Assembly: GCF_030719295.1 (NCBI RefSeq)
Contig: NZ_CP120997.1
Coordinates: 3,170,001-3,234,000 of the forward strand
DNA length: 64,000 bases
Direction of reading: 5' to 3'
Origin: Streptomyces sp. Mut1
Lineage (GTDB): Bacteria > Actinomycetota > Actinomycetes > Streptomycetales > Streptomycetaceae
The translations under genes and the position numbers were made by a program. The notes below the pieces were generated by a model. The model saw nothing but the letters and a program-made list of their open reading frames with translations, was not told the DNA's origin and searched no databases. Shown here in pieces: positions 52,668 to 60,470 of this stretch. Position 1 is the first letter of the stretch. Each line of letters begins with the position of its first letter.

Positions 52668-53018
52668 CTACGAAGAGACCTGGAACCGGTCCAGGATGCC
52701 GTTGCTGCCCAGGTTGCCGCCGTCGACGCCCTTGAAGCTGTTGAGACGCTCGATCTCCTCGGCGTCGAAGCCGTCGCGGCTCATCTGGACGGCTTCCTTC
52801 GTGAAGGCCAGGAGCTCCTTCAGGTTGCGCACGTCGAGGTTCACCTGCGTCTGGAGGCCGTTGTACGCGTTGGCCGCGACGCCCTTCCAGTGGCCCTCGA
52901 CGGCGTCGATGACCCCGTTGAGGTGGGTGATCCTGCTTTCGAGCGTGTCGTGCATGTTGCCGAGCTCCAGGATGAGCTTGTCGATCTGTTCGGCTGAAAG
53001 CTTGAGCTTGTCTCCCAT
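52668..53018 (-). CDS. esxA: WXG100 family ESX protein (EsxA-like, 116 aa)
   Basis: Helical hairpin with W44-K-G (EGHWKGVAANAYNGLQ) and flanking helices (IDKLILELGNMHDTLESRI and VRNLKELLAFTKEAVQMS). The C-terminus beyond residue 90 is extended and ends in LDRFQVSS. ATG 53018 fits the family; the frame upstream is promoter. It is first in the run and separated from the second WXG100 gene by 86 bp. Partner of the EsxB-like protein. Confidence 0.88.
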   Translation of the reverse strand: MGDKLKLSAEQIDKLILELGNMHDTLESRITHLNGVIDAVEGHWKGVAANAYNGLQTQVNLDVRNLKELLAFTKEAVQMSRDGFDAEEIERLNSFKGVDGGNLGSNGILDRFQVSS

Positions 53019-53174
53019 AACGCACCTTCCCCCATGAATTTGGATGTTGCGGACCGCTGGACCCTCGCGCGCCACATCTACATCGAACGCATTTTTGCGG
53101 TTGCCACTTTAGCTGCGAAGGCCAACGATTCCAACACACTTATGTTTGCAGCAAGTTGTTGGACGTTCATCTAT
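53019..53174 (-). promoter_or_regulatory. AT-rich promoter region of the esx genes
   Basis: 156 bp between the second mycosin gene and esxA, both on the minus strand. By hand count bases 53101-53160 are about 45 percent GC, far below the surroundings, and CGCATTTTTGCG (53089-53100) is a short inverted repeat. Such DNA is likely to hold a separate, strong esx promoter, though I cannot assign -10 and -35 boxes with certainty. Confidence 0.5.
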
Positions 53175-54470
53175 TCACGGACGACGCCGGTCCCGCACCA
53201 TGATCGAGACTCCCGCGATCACCGCGACGAGGAGCCCCGTCGCGGCCAGCACATAGGTCGAGATCCGGGTCATCCGCTCCTGCCTGGTTTCACGCAACTG
53301 GAGCGCCACCGGTTCCGGTCCCACGGGCCCGTCCGACACCGCGCGGTCCGGAGTGGGGGCGTTCACCGGATGCTCGTCGTCGTTGAGGGCGCGCACCGGA
53401 TCGACCACCCCCCACCCGATGAAGTCGTCCCGGCCGTTCACCGCGCGCTCGGCGGTCTGCTCGATCTGGGCCACCACCTGGGCCTGCGTCCACCGCGGGT
53501 GCTTGGCCCGGATGAGGGCGGCGACCCCGGCGACGTACGGCGCCGAGAAGCTGGTGCCGTTGTCGACGCACTGGCCGCCCTTCGGAACGGTGGACACCAT
53601 GTCGACGCCCGGAGCCGCGACCCCGACGAAGTCACCGGTCTGCGAGAACGGCGCCCGCTCGTCGTTGCGGTCGGAGGCGGCCACCGCCAGGACCCCCGGA
53701 TAGGCCGCCGGATAGGTCTCCTTGACCTGGGCCGAAAGCCCGTCGTTGCCCGCGGACGCGACGACCACGATGTCTTCCTTCAGGGCCTCGCGCACCGCGA
53801 GCGCCAGATCGGAGTCGGCGCGCAGGGGCTTGGTGGTGTCCTGCGAGATGTTGATGACCCGGGCGTGCTTCTTGATGGCGTGGCGGATGGCCGCGGCCAT
53901 CGACGCGGCGGTGCCGCTGCCCTTGTCGTCGTTCTGCCGGATCGGGATGATCGTCGCTTCCGGGGCGAGCCCGACGAACCCGGTGCCCGCGCGCGGGCGG
54001 GCCGCGATGATGCCGGCGACCTTGGTGCCGTGGCCGACGACATCGGTCGTGCCGTCACCGCCGCCCTTGCTCCTGCCCTTGCCGTCGGCCGCCGCCCTGG
54101 CCTCCTCCTCGGCCTCCGCCGACCCCTTCTTCGGCGCCGGAAGCAGATCGGTCCCTGCGCCGCGGTCGACGGCGTCCTTCAGCTGCGGGTTGACGGCGTC
54201 GACCCCGGTGTCGATCACCGCGACGCGGACGCCCTTGCCCTTGGTGTCCTGCCAGAGCTGGTCGAAGACCAGCCGCTGGAGGGCCCAGGGACGGCCCTGG
54301 ATCTGCTTCTTCATCGGAAACGTGCACTCGCCGCTGCCCTCGGAACCCGTTTGCGGAACGGAATCCTCAGCCGCCGCGGGCACCGCCGAGAACGCCGGCA
54401 GACCGACGCCCGCCGCACACGTCAAAAGCAGCACGACGGCCGAGGAACGGAATGCATTACGGGTGATCAT
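53175..54470 (-). CDS. mycP: Mycosin MycP (S8 subtilisin-like ESX protease), second copy
   Basis: 431 residues. Signal peptide about 1-35 (AVVLLLTCAAGVGLPAFSA), catalytic D87 (VIDTGVD), H147 (GHGTKVAG) and S307 (NGTSFSAP), with a long Lys/Glu-rich insertion (about 105-140) between D and H. C-terminal helix (YVLAATGLLVAVIAGVSIMV) and RDRRRP anchor. ATG 54470 has GGGGGAAG six bases upstream. It follows eccB by 25 bp, the usual eccB-mycP pairing, so this is probably the structural mycosin and the other copy an accessory. Confidence 0.93.
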   Translation of the reverse strand: MITRNAFRSSAVVLLLTCAAGVGLPAFSAVPAAAEDSVPQTGSEGSGECTFPMKKQIQGRPWALQRLVFDQLWQDTKGKGVRVAVIDTGVDAVNPQLKDAVDRGAGTDLLPAPKKGSAEAEEEARAAADGKGRSKGGGDGTTDVVGHGTKVAGIIAARPRAGTGFVGLAPEATIIPIRQNDDKGSGTAASMAAAIRHAIKKHARVINISQDTTKPLRADSDLALAVREALKEDIVVVASAGNDGLSAQVKETYPAAYPGVLAVAASDRNDERAPFSQTGDFVGVAAPGVDMVSTVPKGGQCVDNGTSFSAPYVAGVAALIRAKHPRWTQAQVVAQIEQTAERAVNGRDDFIGWGVVDPVRALNDDEHPVNAPTPDRAVSDGPVGPEPVALQLRETRQERMTRISTYVLAATGLLVAVIAGVSIMVRDRRRP

Positions 54471-54495
54471 TTCGCGCTTCCCCCTTCTTCCGTCG

Positions 54496-56046
54496 TCAGG
54501 AACTCTGCGGCTGTTTGGCACTGTTGGTATCGAGACGGGGGCCCTTGGGAAGCAGGCCCGACCAGTTCTCCGGCACCGGCAGCGGCTTCACGTCCTTGTA
54601 ACCGAGCCTGATCTGCGCCTGGTTCAACTCGGCCGCCAGTTCCTCAGCCGTCCCGGGCTTCGCGGTCTCACCGATCTTCGAGGGGTCCGCGCTGCTGTCG
54701 CTGTTGCTCTGCACGGCGTACCGCAGCCCGGTGTCCGTCACCAGGAAGATCGAACCGGTCGTCGGGGACGCCCCACTGAACTGCCGGTACAGCACGCCGC
54801 TGCCCGGGGTGACGTACGCGCTGGTGGCGCCGTCCAGGAAGCTCACCGGATAGCCGGGCCCGGCCCAGGTGGTCAGTTCCGGCACGCCCTTGGAGCTGAC
54901 GCCGTGCAGCACGTTGCAGACGGTTCCGGTGCGGGCCGAGGCGTCGTTGGCCTGGGTCGGGACGCTCGCGGGCCAGCCCTGCTTGGCGTAGAACTCCTCC
55001 GGCGAGGAGGTGAAGGACTGCGGTGCGACTTCGATGGCCTGTGCCTTCTGGCCCAGCGCCTCCGCCTCCGGGCTCGTCAGGAGCAGCCTGGCGACGAGGT
55101 CGGAGACGGGCGAGACCGCGCCCGGCAGGACGACGTAGTGCTGCATCCCCGTACCGGCGACGGCCTTGAGCACCGTGCCGACCTTGTTCAGGCGGGGTTC
55201 CAGGCCGTCGACGCCCGCCGGGTCGCCGGCCTTGCCCGGCAGCTTCGGGAAGTCGATGGGCGAACCGGCGTGCAGGGTGCCGAGCCAGTCCTTGGTGACC
55301 TTCTGGGGCTGGGCGCCCTCGCTGAACAGCGACCGCCGCAGCACCTCGTCGCGGGCCGACGGCTTGTCGCCGCCGGTCGTCCCTATGACGTGCCGCGTAC
55401 CGTCCGCGTCCACCAGGTAGCGGGTGCCGTCGCCGCCGTCCGCCTCGACGTACAGGGCCTGCCCGTCGTGGAGCTTCCGCTTGCCGCCGACCTTGTCCGC
55501 CTCCCGCTCGGCGAGCAGGAAGACCGCCTTCTGCACGGTGTTGCCCGAACCGGCGCCGGGCTGCTCGCAGACCGCCCACAGACTGCTGCTGCCCGCCTCC
55601 TGCGCGCTGGGCAGCCGGTCGGGGGCGTACGGGATGCCGAGCATCGGGCCCCGCTGGAGCTTCCCGCTGTCGAGTTCGGACTCGGGCACCTGCATCACCG
55701 AGGAGTTGTCCGGGTCCAGGAGCAGCTTGGCCGAGGCGAAGTTCAGCACCGGGTGCAGGCGCTTGACGCCCTTGGTCTCCAGGACCACGTAACGGGTGGT
55801 CGATTCGGAGCCGACGATGACGTGGGCGCCGGGGTCCGTCCAGCCGTCGGGCACCTTGGGCTTGAAGATGCCCCAGGCGCCGAAGCCCGCCAGCAGCAGG
55901 GCACCCACGATCACCCCCGGCACGACGGCGCGCAGCGGGCGCGGCGCCGCCTCGTCCGTACTGACCGCGGACGGTTGCAGGAAGGCGGCGACCAACCGCT
56001 TCTTCGCGAAGGTGTAGGCATTGAGTTCGTCACGCCGTGATGCCAT
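54496..56046 (-). CDS. eccB: ESX secretion protein EccB
   Basis: 516 residues. Starts with the EccB signature SRRDELNAYTFAKKRLVAAFL, a single membrane helix at about 41-60 (VVPGVIVGALLLAGFGAWGIF) and a large extracytoplasmic domain with repeats (DPGAHVIVGSESTTRYVVLE, LHPVLNFASAKLLL). Two Cys residues in the domain (AVCEQPG and TVCNVLHG) probably form the conserved disulfide. It forms the external arm of the ESX complex. Divergent from eccE with a 257-bp spacer. Confidence 0.95.
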   Translation of the reverse strand: MASRRDELNAYTFAKKRLVAAFLQPSAVSTDEAAPRPLRAVVPGVIVGALLLAGFGAWGIFKPKVPDGWTDPGAHVIVGSESTTRYVVLETKGVKRLHPVLNFASAKLLLDPDNSSVMQVPESELDSGKLQRGPMLGIPYAPDRLPSAQEAGSSSLWAVCEQPGAGSGNTVQKAVFLLAEREADKVGGKRKLHDGQALYVEADGGDGTRYLVDADGTRHVIGTTGGDKPSARDEVLRRSLFSEGAQPQKVTKDWLGTLHAGSPIDFPKLPGKAGDPAGVDGLEPRLNKVGTVLKAVAGTGMQHYVVLPGAVSPVSDLVARLLLTSPEAEALGQKAQAIEVAPQSFTSSPEEFYAKQGWPASVPTQANDASARTGTVCNVLHGVSSKGVPELTTWAGPGYPVSFLDGATSAYVTPGSGVLYRQFSGASPTTGSIFLVTDTGLRYAVQSNSDSSADPSKIGETAKPGTAEELAAELNQAQIRLGYKDVKPLPVPENWSGLLPKGPRLDTNSAKQPQSS

Positions 56047-56303
56047 CTGCCCGACTTCTCCCCGTGATTGTGGACGCCTCGCGAACCGCCCCCACTATGC
56101 CCGCCGGGCCCGGCACGCCGCTGTCCGGGTGCGGGCTGTGCCCGGCCCGCCCGCGCCCCTGCCGGGCGGTGACCGGTGCTGGCCCCGTTCGAAGCGCTCG
56201 TCGCCGGGCGTGGGACAGTGGGCGGTCGCGGGCCGGTGTGCCGATAGCGTGGGTCCGGCTCGCACACGCCTTAGTGCCGTGACACGGAGGGACATACCGG
56301 GGG

Positions 56304-57542
56304 ATGAGCAGCACGACGACCGCAGTGACGAGGTTGCATCCGCAGCCTGGACGGATCGGTGGGGTGCGGCTGCATCAGGTGGTGCTGCTGGAGATCGCCG
56401 GCGCGCTGATGCTGATCGGCTGGGTGACGAACAGGGTCCTGCTGGTACCGATGGCCCTGGTCGCGGCGGTGCTGGTGCTGCTGGCGGCGCTGCGGTGGCG
56501 GGGGCGGCCGGTCCTGGAGTGGCTCAAGACGGTCCTCGCGCTGCGCGGGCGGCTGAGAGCGGCGCGGCGGCCGTGGTCCGCCGAAGGCGTCGACCCGGCG
56601 CTGGCCCCGGTCCTGGAGTGCGAGGGCGCGCTGCGCACGTACAGCTACACCGACCGGCAGCGCGAGCGCGGTGTCGGGATGGTGGGTGACGGCACGTTCC
56701 TGACGGCCGTGCTCCTCGTGCAGCCGCGCGACGAACCGCTGCGCACGGCCCGTGAGGCGCGGCCGCTGGAGCTCGGTCTGCTGCACGACGCCCTGGAGGT
56801 GGACGGCATCCGGCTGGAGTCGGTGCAGGTCGTGCAGCACACGCAGCCCGCGCCCGGTCCGCACCTGCCCGAACAGGCCGCCGCCGCCCGCTCGTACGCG
56901 CCGCTCCAGGCGCAGGCCGGCACGCCCGCGGTCCGGCTCACGTGGATCGCCCTGAAGCTCGACCCGAAGCTGTGCCCGGAGGCGGTGCGGGCGCGCGGCG
57001 GCGGGCTCGGCGGGGCGCAGCGCGCGCTGTTGCGTACGGCGGACCAGCTGGCGAGCCGGCTGACGGCGGCCGGGTTCGACACGTCGATCCTGACCGAGGC
57101 GCAGGTGACGTCCGCGCTCGCGACGTCGGCCGGGGTGAACCCGCAGGCCAGCGCGCTGGCGGTGCGCTCGGACACCTCGGTGCGGCGCACCGCGGAGTCC
57201 AGCCGCACCTGGCGCTGCGACGACCGCTGGCACACGACGTACTGGGTCGGCCGCTGGCCGCACCTGGGCGCGGGCGCGGCGGCGTCGGCTCAGGTGGTGG
57301 CGCTGCTGACGTCGATGCCGGCCCCGGTCAGCACGTTCAGCCTGACGGTGTCGCGCGGTACGGGCAATACGCCGGCCGTCAGCGGGCACGTCCGGCTCAC
57401 CGCGCGGGGCGCGGAGGAACTGGTCGCGGTACGGAGGCAGTTGGAGCGTGCCGCACGTGGAGTGAAGGTCGGCCTGGTACGGCTGGACCGCGAACAACTG
57501 CCCGGTGTGCTCGCCACCCTGCCGCTCGGAGGTACCCGTTGA
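56304..57542 (+). CDS. eccE: ESX secretion protein EccE
   Basis: 412 residues. Two N-terminal membrane helices (VVLLEIAGALMLIGWVTNRVLLVPMALVAAV, in part) are followed by a soluble EccE domain (WRCDDRWHTTYWVGRWPHLGA, FSLTVSRGTG). EccE lies at the edge of the ESX membrane complex. The ATG follows GGGGG. The stop overlaps the next start (TTGA), so the two genes are coupled. Divergent from eccB. Confidence 0.88.
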   Translation: MSSTTTAVTRLHPQPGRIGGVRLHQVVLLEIAGALMLIGWVTNRVLLVPMALVAAVLVLLAALRWRGRPVLEWLKTVLALRGRLRAARRPWSAEGVDPALAPVLECEGALRTYSYTDRQRERGVGMVGDGTFLTAVLLVQPRDEPLRTAREARPLELGLLHDALEVDGIRLESVQVVQHTQPAPGPHLPEQAAAARSYAPLQAQAGTPAVRLTWIALKLDPKLCPEAVRARGGGLGGAQRALLRTADQLASRLTAAGFDTSILTEAQVTSALATSAGVNPQASALAVRSDTSVRRTAESSRTWRCDDRWHTTYWVGRWPHLGAGAAASAQVVALLTSMPAPVSTFSLTVSRGTGNTPAVSGHVRLTARGAEELVAVRRQLERAARGVKVGLVRLDREQLPGVLATLPLGGTR

Positions 57543-58309
57543 CCGCCCACCGTAGGAGCCCCGCCGCCACCGGCCCCGCCGTTTCCGCTCCGCCGGCGGC
57601 GGCCGGGCGGGGCCGGGCAGGGCGCGGGCTGCTCGGCCCGCGCCGCGGCCGCCACGCACTGCCCGTGGAGCAGCTCGCCGCCCTGCGACTGCCGCTCGGC
57701 GACGACGGGGTCGTGGCGGGCACCGATGCGAAGGGGCAGCCCGCGGTGCTCGGCCTCTTCCGGCCCGTGCAGCTCGACGTCGTGGTCATCGGCAGTGTGT
57801 GGACGGCGCAGGTCCTGGCGCTGCGCACGGCCGGCACCGGGGCCCGCGTCGCCGTCGAGACGGCGAGGCCGCAGGCGTGGACGGGTCTCGCGCAGGCCGC
57901 GGGCGGCGGCCAGCAGTGCATGACGGTGCACGACGTCAAGCAGGTGGGGCCGCAGGGCGCGTCGGTCACCAACCCGGTCCTGGTGGTCCGGGACTGCGGC
58001 ATGCGCCCCCCGCGCAGCCGGCTGGCGCCCGGCCCCTGGCAGTCCGTGCTGACGCTGCTGCCGTTCCTGGGCCCGGCGGCCCCGAAGCTGGTGGAGCACG
58101 CGGGCCTGGTCGGCATCCAGCGGGTCTCCCCGGAGGAGGCGGCGGTCCTGGGCCGCATCCTGCGCCTGCCCCAGGCGAACGCGGAGGCGCTGTCGCAGCT
58201 GGGCGACGACATGGTCCTGTGGTGCACGCCCCAGCACCGCAAGCTGGTCAAGGTCCAGCCGACGGACATCGAGGCGGGCCTCCTCGGCGGCCCGCGCCGA
58301 CTGGACTGA
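57539..58309 (+). CDS. ESX-locus protein translationally coupled to eccE (256 aa)
   Basis: TTG start with a strong GGAGG (57528-57532) six bases upstream and overlapping the eccE stop. The protein looks like an EccE-related soluble domain: strand-rich segments (VVVIGSVWTAQVLALRTAG, GARVAVETARPQAW) and a terminal DDMVLWCTPQHRKLVKVQPTDIE. No membrane helix. I do not know a family name; such proteins accompany eccE in actinobacterial ESX clusters. A cytoplasmic helper or domain partner of EccE is likely. Confidence 0.75.
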   Translation: MTAHRRSPAATGPAVSAPPAAAGRGRAGRGLLGPRRGRHALPVEQLAALRLPLGDDGVVAGTDAKGQPAVLGLFRPVQLDVVVIGSVWTAQVLALRTAGTGARVAVETARPQAWTGLAQAAGGGQQCMTVHDVKQVGPQGASVTNPVLVVRDCGMRPPRSRLAPGPWQSVLTLLPFLGPAAPKLVEHAGLVGIQRVSPEEAAVLGRILRLPQANAEALSQLGDDMVLWCTPQHRKLVKVQPTDIEAGLLGGPRRLD

Positions 58310-58347
58310 CGAGGTCCCGGACGGCGGGCACAACGCGCCCGGCACGC

Positions 58348-58377
58348 ACGCGCCCGGCACGCACGCGCCGGGCGCGT
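58348..58377 (+). terminator. Candidate terminator after the eccE operon
   Basis: ACGCGCCCGGC (58348-58358) and GCCGGGCGCGT (58367-58377) form an 11-bp stem with an 8-base loop. The left arm is itself repeated 15 bp earlier (58333-58343), so two alternative hairpins can form. Confidence 0.6.
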
Positions 58378-58409
58378 ATCCGGCGGCGGAAGTCCTGCCC
58401 CGCGGCGTA

Positions 58410-58517
58410 CTGCCCCCTCGGGCGCTCGCACAGTGTCCGCCTCGACCTGCCCCCTCGGGCCTCGCGCAGTGTCCGCCGCGACCTGCCTCTCGGGCCTCGC
58501 ACAGTGTCCGCCGCGAC
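58410..58517. repeat. Three tandem copies of a 35-37-bp repeat upstream of the toxin-like gene
   Basis: Units at 58410-58446, 58447-58482 and 58483-58517 share TCGGGC..TCGC.CAGTGTCCGC.. and differ at a few positions. They lie 66 bp before the start of the next gene and have no spacers, so this is not CRISPR. Possible regulator-binding array or slippage product. Confidence 0.8.
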
Positions 58518-58582
58518 CTGGTCACCGTGACTCCCACCCTGTATCCAGGAAAGCCGCACTGCCGCACGTGGAGGAGCCGGCC

Positions 58583-60430
58583 TTGCCCGATCACAAGAAC
58601 GTCAGGGAGACCGGGGCCGGGGCCGCCGCGCGCAGGGCCGTGTCGGTCCCGCCGCCGGCCACCCAGCAGGAGGGCCTGCTCGGCCTCCAGGCCACGGTCG
58701 GCAACGAGGTCGTCGTCCAGATGCTGCGCCGGGCGGACCGGCTCCGGGAGCAGGAGGAGCACCGCCATGCCCCGGGGTGCGGCCACGAGGGCGCGGGGCG
58801 GGAACCCCGTCCGGTGCAGCGGTCCACGGTCCATGACGTGCTCCGCCGTCCCGGGCGGCCCATGGACGGGGCGACCCGCGCCGACATGGAGGCCAGGCTC
58901 GGCGCCGACTTCTCCGACGTACGCGTCCACAGCGGCTCGGCCGCCAGGGCCTCCGCGGCCGAGGTCGGGGCCCGCGCGTACACCTCGGGTTCCCATGTGG
59001 TGCTCGGAGCCGGCGGGAACGACCGCCACACCCTCGCGCACGAGCTGACCCATGTCATCCAGCAGCGGCACGGCCCCGTCGCCGGCACCGACAACGGCAG
59101 TGGGCTGAAGGTCTCCGACCCGTCCGACCGGTTCGAACGCGAGGCAGAGGCGAACGCGCGGCGCGTACTCAAGGGATCCGCGCCCGAGCGTCACAAGGCA
59201 TCGCCCGGCGCCGCACCCGCCTCCGGCAGCCATGTCCAACGCATGCTCACCAATGCGGCGGGAACGAAGGTCCTCCACGAGGCCGAGCCTCCTCCGGGCT
59301 ACAGCCGCACGGCGGCGGCGGCCAAGAAGGTCGCCGACGCCTCCGGGCGCAACGACGCGGGCTGGCGCTACGCCGAACACGACCTCGCCGAACTGGGCTC
59401 CAAGACCTCGTCGACCACCAATATCGAGCTCGTGTCGGAGCAGAAGGGCGCAGGCAACTGGACGGAGGTGATGGGCTCCTACTACCAGGTATGCCCAGGG
59501 TGCGCGGAGGCGGCGGACGTCAAGACCTTCGAGGTCGACCACCAGCAGGCACTCACCGACATCAGGGATACCCTGCACGGACTCGCCGCCGAATACACGG
59601 CCGCCGGGGTCCAGCCGAGCATGATCCCGCCTGAGTACCAGGCGCTCTTCGTGACCACCCCGGACAAAGCCGGAGGATTCCGCATCGAGGCCAGCAAGGC
59701 GGCCGTCAACGAGTACTCGAACGACATGGGCAACCTCATGCGCATCTGCCGGAACTGCAACGGGGCCACGGGCAAGAGCGACATGAACTTCATCGACTGG
59801 TTCACTCGGAACGAGTTCTTCGGAGAGCCCTTCCTCCGCGAGCACCTCGTCCCTGTCGGTGGCGGTTTCGAGGTCAACCCCGCCCAGATCCTCGCCAGGA
59901 CCAAGTCCGGCGGCGGCTGGGGGAAGGCGGCCCGCGACTGGTTTCAGAAGCACCACCTGCCCAGGCTCAAGAAGCAGATCGCGGCCGTCAAACTGACCAG
60001 GATCATCACCACGGGCCTGACGAAAGAGACGACGAGCAGCGGCGTCTACGCCCGGAACCAGCAGATGGCGGAAAACGCGAAGCGCCTGGGCCTCCACAAC
60101 GACGCCAACCTCGGGGTGACCAAGGCCGTCACCGACTACGCCGAGAGCGCGTACGCCGATGGCGCCTACGACTACGCACCGGGCTCACCCGACCGGCTCA
60201 CCAGTCAGGTCAACAATCTGTTCAACGCCCGGACCGCGAGGAAGAGCCGGGAGGCCCGGACCGGCGGCCCGGTCGATGCCGGCTGGGCCGAACAGGGCCG
60301 GCTGGCCGGGTTCCAGGGCCAACTGCCGAGCCATCACATGATCCCCGTCGGCCAGCCCGACTCCGAGGCGGCCCTGCGCGCCTACATGGACGGGTACGCG
60401 CAGGGTCTTCAGCAGAGATTCGCGCAGTAG
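58583..60430 (+). CDS. DUF4157 - HNH nuclease polymorphic toxin-like protein
   Basis: 615 residues. Residues about 92-165 are a DUF4157 domain (GRPMDGATRADMEARLGADF, VRVHSGSAARASA, HTLAHELTHVIQQ with HELTH at 153-157), the metalloprotease-like trafficking domain found on polymorphic and contractile-injection toxins. Residues about 300-400 form an HNH nuclease-like site: C304-x2-C307, FEVDH (D319-H320), GNLMRIC with N384, C389-x2-C392 and N393. Near the end is LPSHHMIPV (584-588), a second His pair. TTG 58583 follows a perfect GGAGGAG (58570-58576). No signal peptide. No immunity gene follows. Placement beside the ESX locus may be functional or chance. Confidence 0.85.
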   Translation: MPDHKNVRETGAGAAARRAVSVPPPATQQEGLLGLQATVGNEVVVQMLRRADRLREQEEHRHAPGCGHEGAGREPRPVQRSTVHDVLRRPGRPMDGATRADMEARLGADFSDVRVHSGSAARASAAEVGARAYTSGSHVVLGAGGNDRHTLAHELTHVIQQRHGPVAGTDNGSGLKVSDPSDRFEREAEANARRVLKGSAPERHKASPGAAPASGSHVQRMLTNAAGTKVLHEAEPPPGYSRTAAAAKKVADASGRNDAGWRYAEHDLAELGSKTSSTTNIELVSEQKGAGNWTEVMGSYYQVCPGCAEAADVKTFEVDHQQALTDIRDTLHGLAAEYTAAGVQPSMIPPEYQALFVTTPDKAGGFRIEASKAAVNEYSNDMGNLMRICRNCNGATGKSDMNFIDWFTRNEFFGEPFLREHLVPVGGGFEVNPAQILARTKSGGGWGKAARDWFQKHHLPRLKKQIAAVKLTRIITTGLTKETTSSGVYARNQQMAENAKRLGLHNDANLGVTKAVTDYAESAYADGAYDYAPGSPDRLTSQVNNLFNARTARKSREARTGGPVDAGWAEQGRLAGFQGQLPSHHMIPVGQPDSEAALRAYMDGYAQGLQQRFAQ

Positions 60431-60470
60431 CGAGGCATCCGGCAGCGGGCTGACCGCACGCCCCCGGCCG

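Noticed and set aside
58410..58517. Possible CRISPR array upstream of the DUF4157 gene
   Set aside because: The units are contiguous without unique spacers, and no cas gene is present.
60431..60470. Immunity gene for the HNH toxin-like protein
   Set aside because: Only 40 bp lie between it and convergent fbiC, too short for a gene on either strand.
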